Assembly: GCA_012932295.1 (NCBI GenBank)
Contig: JAAONU010000001.1
Span: 36,301,449 to 36,365,448, forward strand
Source: Cyclina sinensis
Taxonomy: Eukaryota > Mollusca > Bivalvia > Venerida > Veneridae
Length of the DNA stretch: 64,000 nt
Direction: 5' to 3'
Made by a program: the position numbers and the translations under genes. How positions within the stretch are numbered: position 1 is the stretch's first letter; every line of letters begins with the position of its first letter. Under the pieces are notes generated by a model that saw only the letters and a program-made list of their open reading frames with translations, had not been told where the DNA came from and did not search any database. Positions 25,443-37,209 of the stretch are shown one piece after another.

Positions 25443-26868
25443 AGAATTCTTTATTTATAGGAAGTGAGAAATAGAAGTACGCAGCAGTAGAAAAAATGTG
25501 AAGTTGGAAGTAGCAGTAACAGCAGTAGCAGTAAAGAAAACGTGAAGCTGACAGAAGCAGTAACAGCAGTAGCAGTGGGCAAAACGTGAAGTTGGCAGTA
25601 GCAGTAACAGCAAAAAAAACATGAAGCTGGCAGTAGCAGTAACAGCAGTAGCAGTGGGCAAAACGTGAACTTGTCAGTAACAGCAGTAGCAGTAAAGGAA
25701 AAGTGAAGCTGGCAGTAACAGTAACAGCAGTAGCAGTGGGCAAAATGTGAAGTTGGCAGTAGCAGTAACAGCAGTAGCAGTAAACAAAATGTGAAGTTGG
25801 CAGTAGCAGTACGAGCAGTAGCAGTAAGAAATTCTTAAAAGTCTGGAAAGTTTCAATGAAAATATAACATGTTTTAACATAACCAGACCCTCTCGAGTCT
25901 ATTGCGTTGGTCTGCGACTGTTTCTGACACTCTTGGAAACTTTCGTGAATTTTGGTGCTAGTCGGAAAAAATGTAATATTTTAATGTCTCGGGACCCTCC
26001 CGTGTCGATTCTACCGGTCTGCGACTGTTTCTGACACTCTCGCAGACTTTCAGGAATTTGAGTGCCAATCGAGAAAATGTCACTTTTGATGTTTTGGGTC
26101 CCTCCCGAGTCGATTTTACAGGTCTGCGACTGTTTCTGACACTCTCGCAGACTTCAGGAATTTTGGTGCCAATCATTTTTGAGGTCTACGGATCCTCCCG
26201 GGTCAGTTTTACTGGACTGCAACTGTTTCTGACATCTTGCAGACTTTTAGGAATGTTGGTGCCAAAATCGAGAAAATGTCATTGTTGATGTTAAGGCACC
26301 CTCCGGAGTCCATTCTTACGGTCTGCTACTGTTTCTGACATTATTGCAGACTTTCAGGAATTTTGGTGCCAATCAAGAAAGTCTAGCGACCACTACGGTT
26401 CGATTGCAACAGTCCGTGACTGTTGCAAACACTCCCGCAAACTTTCAGAGATTCTTACTGCTACTGCTGTTACTGCTACTGCCAACTTCACGTTTTGTCT
26501 ACTGCTACTGCTGTTACTGCAACTGCTAACTTCACGTTTTGCCTACTGTAAATGCTGTTACTGCTACTGCCAACTTCACGTTTTGCTTACTGCTATTGCT
26601 GTTACTGCTACTGCTAACTTCACGTTATGCCTACTGCTACTGCTCTTACTGCTACTGCCAAGTTAACGTTTTGCCTACTGCTACTGCTGTTACTGCTACT
26701 GCCATTTTCACGTTTTGCCTAATGCTGCTGCTGTTACTGCAACTGCCAACTTAACGTTTTACTTACTGCTACTGCTGTTACTGCTACTGCCATCTTCACG
26801 TTTGATTTAATTTCTACTGCCAACTGCTACTGCGTACTGCTACTGCCAACTTCCTATTAGTGAATTCT
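25443..26868. mobile_element. Foldback-like composite element with inverted minisatellite arms
   Basis: The outer ends are inverted copies of one another: agaattctttatttatagg at 25443, and on the minus strand agaattcactaataggaag from 26868. Each arm is a tandem array of a ~44 bp unit made of cagtagcagtaacagcag plus a spacer such as gggcaaaacgtgaagttgg. In the left arm (to about 25830) the unit is on the plus strand, in the right arm (from about 26450) on the minus strand. Between them lies a third array (25860-26450). The arrangement is that of foldback elements: long inverted arms made of tandem subrepeats around a core. No transposase frame exists. The leucine- and threonine/alanine-rich open frames across this region are translations of the repeats. 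Confidence 0.7.
25860..26450. repeat. Core array of ~91-107 bp tandem units inside the foldback-like element
   Basis: The phrase tctgcgactgtttctgacac or a variant begins at 25911, 26018, 26123, 26216, 26322 and 26413, giving six units of 91-107 bp. Each continues with cagactttcaggaattttgg, then tgccaatc, gagaaaatgtca and a ccctcc-gagtcgatt block. Units have diverged by substitution and small deletion. All are on the same strand, unlike the flanking arms, which are inverted. Confidence 0.85.
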
Positions 26869-27607
26869 TTAAGGCTTTGGTCCTGTTTCCAGCTTATATC
26901 CTTTTATCTTAAAAAAACTGAACTTAAAGTGCAATGATCGGACTAAGGAGAGTAATAAAACTATCACGCAATGTAACGTGATAGCATTCACTTAACGAAA
27001 GACATGATTTTTTCTCAAATAAACAATGGTAATTGAAAACAGAGAAATAGACCCGTCAGTAATGAAGCTAACATTAGGTAGTATTCACTGGTGAGTATCT
27101 TGTTTCAAGAATGTTCTGATTAGTATACCAGTCAATTTATGAAATTCTAGACGCATTTCATGGTAAATTTGGTCTGATTTCTATGTAACTGTTACGGTTT
27201 AAGTATACCACGCGGATGTCTTTTAGGTGAAAAAGTTACAATAACCAAACATACTGTTTGTCAGTGATTTTCAGTGAATTATTGCTAAGTTCGCAGCTGA
27301 TGTCATGCACCTTTATTGACTGTTGATAAAGGTAGACTAGAAGACATATACGTCCATGACAATTCTCGAAATCGGTCATACTTTCAAAGTGCACAAATAA
27401 GGAGACACTCCTTGAATAAAGAGGGCAGGCAGTAATATAATAATGTACCGGCGAGACATAAATCCATTTACTATATATGATGTTTTTTTTTGCCTTAATG
27501 AATATCCCGAAAACATTGTGTCTATAAAATGATGTTCACAGCGAAATGAAATGGAACTAATTTGCGGATAAGCTACAAAATGGATTGCCAAAAGTGCTGG
27601 AAGGGTG

Positions 27608-28101
27608 TGTTCTCACTTTCCTAACTTTTATATTTTCAATTTAAAAATATTGGACTTTTTAGGTTAGGAAAGTGAGAACCCGTTGAATTATATTGACAGA
27701 CTTAATTGGCGATAATTTTTGGATAGGCAATACTTTAAAAAAATAGTGTCACATTGTTACTGATTCTATATAAATGATATCGTACTGTGGTAGATTCTTT
27801 TTCTTATTGCAGTTGTAATAAGCGAATTTAATTAGCAAAACTAAGATAAAACAAAAATAAGTTCATCTTGAAATCAGCTGAAAAGATGTAAATATATTTA
27901 AAGTATAAAAAATGACAATTTGTTTTTAATTTTCACATTTACAAAATATATTGAAACAGATTTTGAAACACAGTACATAAAAGCGACATTCATATACAAT
28001 TCAGTTCAAGTGAATATTTACACATGTACATGTGCAAACAAGTTATTTTAAAAGCATTATACAAAATGTGTGAAATCTAAAAATTTGGGAAAGTGAGAAC
28101 A
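27608..28101. mobile_element. MITE with ~14 bp terminal inverted repeats and an internal third copy
   Basis: The left terminus tgttctcactttcc at 27608 is matched, on the minus strand, by the right terminus at 28101 (ggaaagtgagaaca). A third copy in right-end orientation, ggttaggaaagtgagaac, lies at 27662-27679 and forms an 18 bp hairpin with the left end. The interior of about 490 bp is extremely AT-rich and non-coding. It sits exactly where homology between the two P duplication copies stops, which supports insertion. No clear target-site duplication was found. Confidence 0.5.
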
Positions 28102-31100
28102 AATCACTCGAAGACCTACAGAACGAAAATGCTCCGAAGATTGCTCCACAAAAAAGCCGAAAAAAATGTTAATAAGTATTTAATCAGGGTAACGTGTGGG
28201 CAAATATCTTTTGCACTTTTGATTTGTCTCAGTGACGTTTATGATACCTGTGCAAGAATATAAAATGTAGTTTTGTCCGAATAACTGTTTTCATTCAAAC
28301 ATATAACATTATTTTGTATATGGCTATATCAATCTGTTTAAAATCATCTCTTGAAAAACATGTACGACACCGAAATCCGACGACGAGGCTCTAAAACGTG
28401 CTTTAAGCAACAACCTCCCGAACTAACCGATTTTTGCTGACAAAATTACATTTGATTACAATTAAAGTACATTATCACCACTGTTAATGTCGAAGTGTTC
28501 CAGAGATTATACTTAAATGACATTGCAAAGAATAGCGTTCATAACATGCAAAGTGTAAACACACCAGCAAAACATATTTTACGGAAGATAAGTGTATTTT
28601 CATGTGGCAAAGATTTTATTTCCAGTCAAAACGTCAGACACACAATCCTAATTTGACAAACACTTTTGAGCACTCCACTTTAAGGATATCTGAACCTTCA
28701 CCAGTGGATGTCCACGGCTATAAAACACCTATTTTTGTTTTTAGTAACTTCTCCACCATTGCTCGGATTTAATCGGAAAATGATAATTTGCATATATATA
28801 TATAAATAAGTTTTATCTATTTACATTTTATTTATAGAACCTGATAAATTTAGTGCCGATAAGTATTCTTTACTGATCGTAGGACTTCTTCCTCTGTATT
28901 TTACGTTTTACGGGTTTTACAATCAGGTTTCCGATTACGTCCGGGCATTTTTTATAATTTGTTTACATTTTGGTTGCGCCGCCATTATTGTCTATGCCAA
29001 GTATCCAAATTTGATCATGTGACATTGACGACTCGTTTTACGAATATTTGCGAAGTGCGTTCGGCATTTCCGAAGCAGTTTAAGACCCGGTGGGTTATAA
29101 AGAATTTTGATTATCTAATCCTGAAGTATCTCAAGCACATCTTGCCATCCACGAACAATGCAGATAGGATCTTAAGATATCAGAGTTCTTATCTGATTTA
29201 GTTTTATGACGATTATGGCCAGCATTTTAACTTTCAGAGCAATGGATCTTTTTAACCTAATCAATATATTGCAATTACATTGATTAAAACAGCAATATAT
29301 TGTAAAGGATTCTATACTACACCATTAACTAACACTCGTTGTTTTTTAGTCTATAATATTCCTTCCCTGCTCAACAGTATGCAGTTTGAATAAGTGCTAT
29401 TTGATATACAGGTGTTTTCAAAACGTATCTGGCTTATTTCTGCCATGATTTAAAAAATTAAGGGAGTTTTACTTTACCTCGTAAGGGAGTAGACTTCAAT
29501 GGTACTGCAACATGAAATTTTGTGCTGTGTCACCTCTGGTGCACCATTATGTTCAGAAGAGCATTGCTTTCCCTTGCAAGCGTCATTTACAAGGCTCGAC
29601 CTGTTTGTGATAGCTTCACACGTGTCTGCATTGCTGCCGCAGCCTTATCAGCCTCCGTCACACCAATGATCTTTTTTTTATAGATTGTTCAGTTTGATTA
29701 AATATTGACACAATCTCAATAATTATGTTGACTTATAATGAAAAAAAAACGACAAAAAATGCATCGCTGTTTTGAACTGAAAAAGGGCGTGAATTACTTG
29801 CTTTGTTGGAAGAGATAAGTACTGAAGAATTTGGTCACTTAGGCTCTGCAGGACAACTAGCCGTGAAAATCAAGTAGCTACCACCTTTGATAAAACAAGT
29901 AATAATTCTTATGAGAATATGAAATAGTGAAGTATTTAGTTTATTTACCTGTGTTTCTGTGTCTTGACAACGATCTATTTTCATTGAATATTGTATGACC
30001 TCACACAGGTTTAGTGACACGCCTTCTTAACTTAAAAGTGTCTACAGGACACACTCTTTGTTTCTGCCAGCTATTTCAACCGTTTTAAAGATGTATTAAA
30101 TAAGCTTTTCTCTTATTTTGCCTACAATTTCAGCAACGTAATGTTCAGCTTTTCACTGCACTGTTATTAGATTTATCTAATCAGTGCCATTGAAATTCCT
30201 TATCACAGAGATACATCTTGCAACCGGTCTCTAAATATCAAAAAATTACAAAATGGAAATTGAAGTCATTCCTTACAATCTGCTTTTTTTTCTTTAAATG
30301 GCCGCTACGCTTACTTTAACGACATGTCCTTTGTTTTCGGTTGGTAGGTATGTAAAGAGACTGTCGCAGAGTACTACTTACACAAGATTAATTTAGATTA
30401 AGCATTCAGTCAGAAAAATAGCTATCAAGAAATGGTTACAATATAACTACCACCGTACTGTTTTGACATAATACAAAGTATCCCCACCAAGAATGTATAT
30501 TATGAAGTTTACGAGAATAAAATGTACTAAAGTATAAAGATTTTTATATCTTTCAGAAATTTATTTTCCGAGGTAAAGAGGAGATATGGTTCAGTCCTTT
30601 GCTGACCCGTTATTTTGTCATATTTGACTTCAATAATATTTTACACCACAATGTGTGTAGGCGTCGCAAAATATAAAACCTTGGTGACATTCATAATGAG
30701 GAAAAAAATGTTTTAGCAAATCAATATTTGAAATTAGATCCGTGAGAATTATTTCCGATCATTCAACCTTAATGCACAGCAATTTATTTAAAATATTGGG
30801 ACTAAAATTAAGAATTATTTGCGACTGAAAAAAAAGATTTTTTTCTTAATTCAAACGCTTCATCTAATGCAACTGTTTAGACCAAAGCCATTCTATAGCG
30901 CTATCCAAATGTCTGTAATACTATTATTTCATTTGAAAGAACTCGTTTCTTGTGAAACAACTGATTACTGTGGTGATATTTATCAGTTTCTAACGAAAAG
31001 ATCGCTGCTAATTGTTACGCTGATGGTGAAACCAATCATTCTACTCCTTGATTGTAATGTCGTTATTTCAAGATTGATGAATAGTCCGTTTCTTTTTGAT

Positions 31101-31172
31101 TCTGTTGCAATAAAAACGGCAAGTCATTAGGAAACGCATAATTATATTGTAGAAGAAATCCTAATTGTAACA

Positions 31173-31176
<4 letters not shown>
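28102..31176. other. Unique sequence, no gene supported
   Basis: The frame at 28959-29201 (80 codons) is somewhat richer in GC than its surroundings near 29040-29170, but shows no family motif, and I did not see flanking splice signals that would make it an exon. A perfect 14 bp palindrome cacatgtacatgtg lies at about 28023-28036. Confidence 0.35.

Positions 31177-31205
<29 letters not shown>
31177..31205. repeat. (CT)n microsatellite
   Basis: An uninterrupted run of about 14 CT dinucleotides. The antisense frame at 31063-31281 contains the resulting Arg-Glu repeat and is not a gene. Confidence 0.95.
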
Positions 31206-31207
<2 letters not shown>

Positions 31208-33036
31208 TTCAATGATGCAATAGGTTCTGTACTTGTTTTACGGCGACATTGTACACGTATTTTGTTCCCACAGTCATACATTTTACAGAGAACTGTTATG
31301 TCTTTGTCCAGGTCTGTGATGCTTGTATGACCTCACAAAGTTTTCTTTGTCCTTTTTAATATACTCACAAAATTAACAAATAAAACCTAAAAAACCGTAC
31401 AGAACTTTACTTATCTGTAACTGAATTACAGATACCTTCATTGCTGTCAAATGACTTGTATATATGAAAATAAGGTACCACTATAAAAATTTAGCAGTAG
31501 TGCCCCTATGTTTTTGCTGAGCAAAACCAACCTTTTGGTAACTGTAAGCGCGCATGTTTTGCCAGTATGCCAATTGTTTAAGACACAGCAATGATGCCCT
31601 CATAATCACCATGTGAAATTATTATGTCTTAACGAAGGATCATATTCATTTTTTAACACATTTAGGTAGTATAATAACAGAGTGAACATCAGTGCATTTT
31701 TAATGTACTGATTTAAAAAATGTCCGGATTAGTCTGACCACTTTGAATTTAAATGTTTTTTTTTCAATCAAGAAAACAACTATCAAGCAAATTTTAAATT
31801 TCAAAGCAATTTTTTATCAGCCCTGTGCAATTAATTACTTATTTGTTTTGAATGAAAAGTCCATTTAATCAATGGCATTTACCGTTATTTGTATTTATTT
31901 ATTTTGTCTGCATTTTCTCAAATAGGGTCCGAATTTCATATGCCCTTGATGATTTTATGATCATTCATTTATCAATAATCAATCGGGCAATTTCCACAAA
32001 GAAAGTTACATTGTGGAATCAACGTCTAGGGTTAAGAACACTCTTGGTCCGGATTGTTGATTTTCTGTGAATTGCAAATAATTTGCTAGAACATTTTGGG
32101 AAAGGATCGACAAAATTTTATCATATACTATCTCTGTTCTTTTACTGCTAACAAAAATTCCCCATACAAACTTCATCAAAAGGTCACTTTTCTCTTTTTC
32201 ATGTATCTGTATTATTTTCATGCGATAATTTTTTTCACAAAATACGTTATATATTTTGTTATATATTCAGATAATACAAGACACCATACAATATTGTAAT
32301 ATCAAATCGATTGAAAAATGAAACCGTTTATACTTAGTTAAACTTAAAAGCCATATCATGCAAGGATTTATTTTCCATATTTATATTTTACAAGGTCAGG
32401 GAATTTTCAGCAAAGGCTATTACCTTCCTTGCAATTTTAAACGATAAATCTGAACAGACAATGCTTGGAGTGACCATGTTGACCATCCTCCGGTAGATGG
32501 ATAACTTAAGTTAAGTCTTCAGGAAATTTCATATCGAGAAGTTTCTTGAAATTGTAAAAGAATGACAAAGCGCAACATCCGCAGAAGAGCAAATATTATC
32601 ATCGGCAAATATTATTAACGACAAAACCCTTGATTCCGATATACGCCTACATTGTACTTCAGGAATAAAGCATTAGATTTAACTTTTTTTGTCTGGAAAG
32701 CGCAAATACGATGCCAGGATATCATTTCTTGATAATTTAAGATACAGTATTTGCTTTACAGGTGGGTAAGTTCAGTGTTGTCTTTATGTTCGCTTACCTG
32801 TTATAGGGCAGCGATCGTTACTCTTCTGAAATCTCGGAAGTAAACAAAAATATTTATTTAGGTTTGAATACAACCCGAAAAAAGGATATGACCTGAAGAG
32901 GATTGTTTCTGCAAGATATAGGGGCTTAGTGTTATCATTAATTTGAGGCCTGCGTTGAAAAGATAAGATAACCCCAATCAAGTGAGATGTTTCATCATTC
33001 ATACGCCTACTGTTCGCGCGAAAGGAATAATCCAAG
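31206..33036. other. Unique sequence, no gene seen
   Basis: Open frames at 31852-32299 and 32784-33035 show no recognisable family. A strong donor-like gtaagt occurs at 32765 but lacks a convincing open exon before it. Confidence 0.35.
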
Positions 33037-33099
33037 ATGGCTGCTCTTAACGAAAACCAAGCTCACCTCGAGAAGCTGGTGTCAGAGTCAACAGCATAA
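33037..33099 (+). CDS. Possible first coding exon (weak)
   Basis: A 20-codon frame starts at 33037 in a strong initiation context (ccaagATGgctgct) and reads MAALNENQAHLEKLVSESTA before a stop. Its codon use and GC content stand out from the AT-rich surroundings, and a CpG-containing stretch (tgttcgcgcgaaagg) precedes it. The aagatggctgc segment also resembles the YY1 motif that often overlaps translation starts in animal promoters. If it is a first exon, splicing would have to occur before the stop, for example at the weak ctg/gtgtca site near 33078. I do not recognise the protein. It may equally be chance or a small upstream-type open frame. Confidence 0.22.
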   Translation: MAALNENQAHLEKLVSESTA

Positions 33100-34275
33100 T
33101 GTGTACTTTTAGTTAAGCGCTTACATCGCCTCTAAACCAAATACGATAGGTGCGCTCAGATCTGTTTACCTTATTATTAATAATTGTTCTTAGAATAGCA
33201 TAAGTTAATGTATAAACGAATGTCACGACAAAACCTTTGTAAGAAATAACCACTTGAGTAAAAGAAAATATGAACAAAAACACTTGCAAAATATTAATAA
33301 ACGTCAACCCTGCTTTAATGTGCTTCTTCAAATTTAATAAATTTTCTAGTACTACGACACTATAATGAAATATCAAAAGACAACAGAAACTCTAGAAGTC
33401 ATCTAAAGAAAAGAGACTGACTTAAATACAGTGTAATAATAAACTGACACTGACCCTGCTTTCGTTATTAATTTGCATACAATATAATCAGTTATTTTTA
33501 CCTAACGTTTAAATCTTTTGTTCTATCGAGTTATCTTGCACACCCTGTCACTTCACCACCTACGTCGAAACATTGATATTGCCTGACACATCACCACTTC
33601 ACCACCTACAAGCACTGACATCGTGACATTTAGCTCTCGCTATTTACGACCGAGAGGGCTTCTGAATTATTTTTCCTATTGCACCTGCTACATGCTGATT
33701 CTGTTTCGTACCAAAAATAAAGTATGTAAAGTGTAACAACAGTTGTAGGGGACAAACGAAAAAAAAACATCAATACAAACTCTGCCTGATAACAAGAAAA
33801 AAGTGAGCCAAACAAGGCATAGATTGCACGGCGAAACATAAGAGTGATGCAAAATGTTGATATATGACTTGAATTATACTAACCATACCACAAAAACATT
33901 CTGCAAAGAAGGCTGGATTGAATGGTCTCAGAAGTAAAGCTATACTCATTTTTTCTCATTACATACTGATTTTTGCAGGTTTGAAATAAGTTTGTCTTCA
34001 TATCGAGGCTTTACTGTGTTATATTTTGTAAACCTCCTTTGCTCGAAACATTTCAACTCACAGAGGTCTTTTTTCCTACTACAAGATAAAGCTCATCTTG
34101 AAGGAATAACACTTAAACAAACATTTTGAAACAAAAGCACAAATATATCACTGCTATAAGAAACGCTATAGCTGATTGAAGTAAAACAGAAATTGAGGAA
34201 AAACTATGAAAATCTGTTGTCAATGATTAGAAATACTAAAGACAACAAATAATACACTTGAGATGTTTAGAATTA
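33100..34275. other. Unique sequence, no gene seen
   Basis: A 15 bp phrase (cacttcaccacctac) is repeated within about 50 bp near 33550-33610. Otherwise no feature could be supported; the frames at 33113-33376 and 33630-33839 (minus) are unrecognised. Confidence 0.4.
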
Positions 34276-34426
34276 GATAGAGAATAATAGGTAAGTGTCT
34301 TAACATGAGAAAGTTTATCTGGCAAGGCGTAGGAATTTATCGGGTGAGCCGAATGCGAACACGATAAATTCCACAGCCGAGCCGGATAAACTTTCTCATT
34401 TAAGACACTAACCTATTATTCTATTT
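34276..34426. mobile_element. Near-perfect palindrome (foldback/MITE-like)
   Basis: The left arm (gagaataataggtaagtgtc ... atgagaaagtttatctggc) is matched base by base on the minus strand from 34426 (tagaataataggttagtgtc ... atgagaaagtttatccggc), with a further inner pair aatttatcg/cgataaatt. The arms are about 60-65 bp around a ~20 bp loop, with only a handful of mismatches. As RNA or single-stranded DNA it would form one long hairpin. It has no coding capacity. It is probably a small foldback transposon. Confidence 0.65.
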
Positions 34427-34767
34427 ATCCTGTCACATCTGGCATTTGTCAATAAATTACAAGGATATTGAAAATCTATCTATAAAGTGTTTCAAATGTC
34501 AAGGTTATCCGCCAGGTGAACATATACACAAAAAATAGTTCCAAAATTTCGATATTTTTTTCCTTAAATGATCATGCTATATTATAAGATCTAGATATTG
34601 AAATATTTAATTTTTTAAGTAGTCTCTGTTTGTAATAACAACCATTTAATCACTTCCTTCTGATTATAAACACAAAAGTAGTCCATGACGTAGCATGTGC
34701 CGTATAAAGCAAAATTTATACGACCCCCCTTTATCGGTTCGGATATGAAATAATTGACAGGATAAAT
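34423..34767. repeat. 13 bp inverted repeat bounding 345 bp
   Basis: atttatcctgtca at 34423-34435 has an exact inverted copy, tgacaggataaat, at 34755-34767. The left member touches the end of the preceding palindrome. It could be the terminal pair of a second small element adjoining the palindrome, or a chance match; the interior shows no gene. Confidence 0.35.
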
Positions 34768-35915
34768 ATTATTATCTTCGATAGTTTAAAGACCTTGTCT
34801 CACTGAAACATGCGACTGTAACTTGAAAATTTTGAACTGGAAACACAAAACGGACGAACAACAAAACAAACGAACCACTTAACATTAAAATATGAAAGAA
34901 ATTGGTAAAATGATAAAAGACTTGAGTACAAATGATGCAACTTAAGATAAAAATGACAAAGCATATTTTATGAAGACTACGATGTTAAACAAATCTCAAG
35001 TCACAAATTTGAAAAATATGAAAATAGGCATCATCTAGTGGGCAGTGAAATAAATACATGTATTCAATTATTTAAAGCTATTATTTCCGTAATGTTTTTA
35101 TGTCTGAACCAGGCTAGCAGTAATACTTGCTTTATAAGTGTGGAAAGCTGAAACCTAAAAACATACACTTGAAAGGTTAAAACAGTAATTGGAAATTCCA
35201 TTATAAACAAATGCTTCAAAGATTAAGCTATCAAAAATAGCTCAGAAACCAGCTGAAAAAGGTATAAATTACAAAATCTTTTTTATGCCCTATTGTTTCT
35301 GTACGAAATATGCTTATGAAGTTCGTAGGTCAATCATCATTAGTGTTTAAATGCTTTCCAACAGAAATTCTAAAAATATTTTGTTGTGAACTTTTATGAA
35401 ACATTTTTTTAATAGATGTATGTTGTAATATTTGTACTGTTAAAACAAACAACTGTCCAGTCAAATAAATCGTCTGATTGATTATCGTTTATGCAGGGCA
35501 GTTTCATATCTTACCAATGAGCCGTCATTTTTATATAAATGGAAATTGAATAACGCGTCTAGGAAATGGTTTTCTTGAAAATGTCAATATATATAACAAA
35601 CTGGTATTAGCCGTTCGTAAATTCAAACAGTCTGTTTGATATTACTTACTAAACGCAGACGATTTTCTGCCAAGATCTTTCACCGTTGTAGCTGGTTTCC
35701 AATCAAATTGACAAGTTGTTACTAAAAATACGGAAGTTATCTACCTTTCAGATAGATATGTTTCTAATGATAGGCGAAGCAGTATCAAACAAGAATGTCG
35801 TTAGCACCGAAGGATGTATTTCAAATGCGTCCATTCCCCCTAAATATGCCAAACAAATGCACATCTCTGGCTATTTAAGCTTCATTCTAAGGTTTGTTCA
35901 AATCAAGCTATTTCA
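34768..35915. other. Unique sequence, no gene seen
   Basis: The frame at 35716-35922 is unrecognised and runs into the repeat that follows. Confidence 0.4.
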
Positions 35916-36440
35916 TTCCTGAGAGCCGAGAAACGAAACTGCTATACTTGAAAATTAAAGGTCCATAAGAATGTGAAGTCATCAGACCGGAACGCTTGAT
36001 TATGCAAATTTCTTGATATTGAAGCATCACACAGAAGTTTCTGATCAATAACCTAGTAACGAAACTGCTTTATTTCATAATCAAAGAACCATTTCCATGT
36101 GAAGAAACAATACTCGCGGTATTTGCATCACCTCTTGCTGGTGTAGTTTCCCACAACTGGATTAAAATCAAGCGGTTGGTTCATTAGAAAGAGCCCGAAA
36201 ACTAAAAAACTATTTTAAAATCAAAAGGACATAACCATGTGAAAGCTATCTGTCTGGAAAATCCTGACAATACGTGCATCTTTAATTTAACGACGTTTCA
36301 CATTAAATTGGTCAGTCCAAGTCTCTGTTTCCTGAAAATTATTTGGAGACGAAACTACCCAAGTATACAGAGTAAGGGCCAAAGTCATGTGTAACTTTAT
36401 TTCACAATGCATCATGGCTATATGCACATTACCTTTTGTG
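35916..36440. repeat. Degenerate ~130-150 bp tandem repeat, about four units
   Basis: The phrase acgaaact(gct) followed by ta-tt--aaaatcaaaggaccat and then atgtgaag recurs at about 35932, 36060, 36195 and 36350. Units are heavily diverged. The wording resembles bivalve dispersed repeats that carry 'gacgaaactgct' and 'ccataaccatgtgaag' phrases. No coding capacity. Confidence 0.5.
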
Positions 36441-37110
36441 AATATAATCACTTTGCCGTTTAAGCTGTTTCTTCATTTATTAGTTTTGTGCGAAAATTTA
36501 TGTATATTTTTAAACAGATTTACTTCATTTCGAAATTTGTTTATCTCTAAATAGAGTTCGATTAATAGTGTTTTAACTACTTACAAATAGCAAAGGACGT
36601 TAAAAATAATTAAAACATTCACGTTTCTATAAATTCTAATTTTTCGACGTACTTTGCTTCTTATGTTTGAAATGACGAACATAGGTCTTCTGCGAAAGTT
36701 GTTCATTCAAATCAAAATTATTTTGACGAGTCCAAATCACGAGAATACGTGAACAATCTGTATGTAATTGATTCATAAACATATGGACTGAACTTATCCA
36801 CTAAACTTTATAGTGCTTTAGCAACCGTTTTGAAAAGTAATATGTGACATAAAGTAACTGACTTTGATGAAAAAAGATTAATAAGATTTCTTCCCTGCCC
36901 GTGTTTATTGACGTAAAAAAGATCACTTCAATCTATCATGTGGGCTAGTGGTCATTTAAGATTTTTATTTGCAAGAAGTCAAATTCTTTACTTCATGGCA
37001 GTACCGTATTATTTCTTCTTTTACCCAGCAATGAGATACATAGATACATTTTCAGTATTAACCGTTTATTGCAACAATTATTTGAATAAATGAAGTACAT
37101 TATATAAAAG
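36441..37110. other. Unique sequence, no gene seen
   Basis: No open frame, RNA gene or transposon end could be supported. Confidence 0.45.

Positions 37111-37142
<32 letters not shown>
37111..37142. repeat. (AC)n microsatellite
   Basis: An uninterrupted run of about 16 AC dinucleotides immediately upstream of the 155 bp tandem repeat. Confidence 0.95.
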
Positions 37143-37143
<1 letters not shown>

Positions 37144-37209
37144 CAATCGGTGACAGATTCAGTGCGAGATAAGAATTAACAAAACACTTTCATTAGAAAG
37201 CAACTAATG

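Larger units (their letters stand above)
22500..27603. repeat. Segmental duplication P', second copy
   Basis: This is the partner of 19190-21895. It is longer because it carries the 1.43 kb foldback-like element at 25443-26868 and other unmatched sequence. Homology runs up to about 27600 (gctacaaaatggattgc matching gttacaaaatagattgc at 21860) and stops where the MITE at 27608 begins. A local two-copy ~60 bp T-rich repeat lies at 23145-23230. The frame at 22782-22976 lies in this copy, is not preserved in the other one, and is probably not coding. Confidence 0.6.

Noticed and set aside
25423..26754. Several open frames with long leucine, threonine and alanine runs, resembling membrane proteins
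   Set aside because: They are translations of the cagtag/ctgcta minisatellite arrays in several frames and on both strands; none has an independent start context or family motif.
20848..27093. A 16 bp exact inverted match (caccagtgaatactac at 20848, its complement at 27078) as evidence of an inversion between the P copies
   Set aside because: The match does not extend beyond 16-17 bases on either side, and the surrounding P/P' blocks are in direct orientation.
28959..29201. An 80-codon frame as a real exon
   Set aside because: It has locally higher GC, but I saw no recognisable domain and no convincing flanking splice signals.
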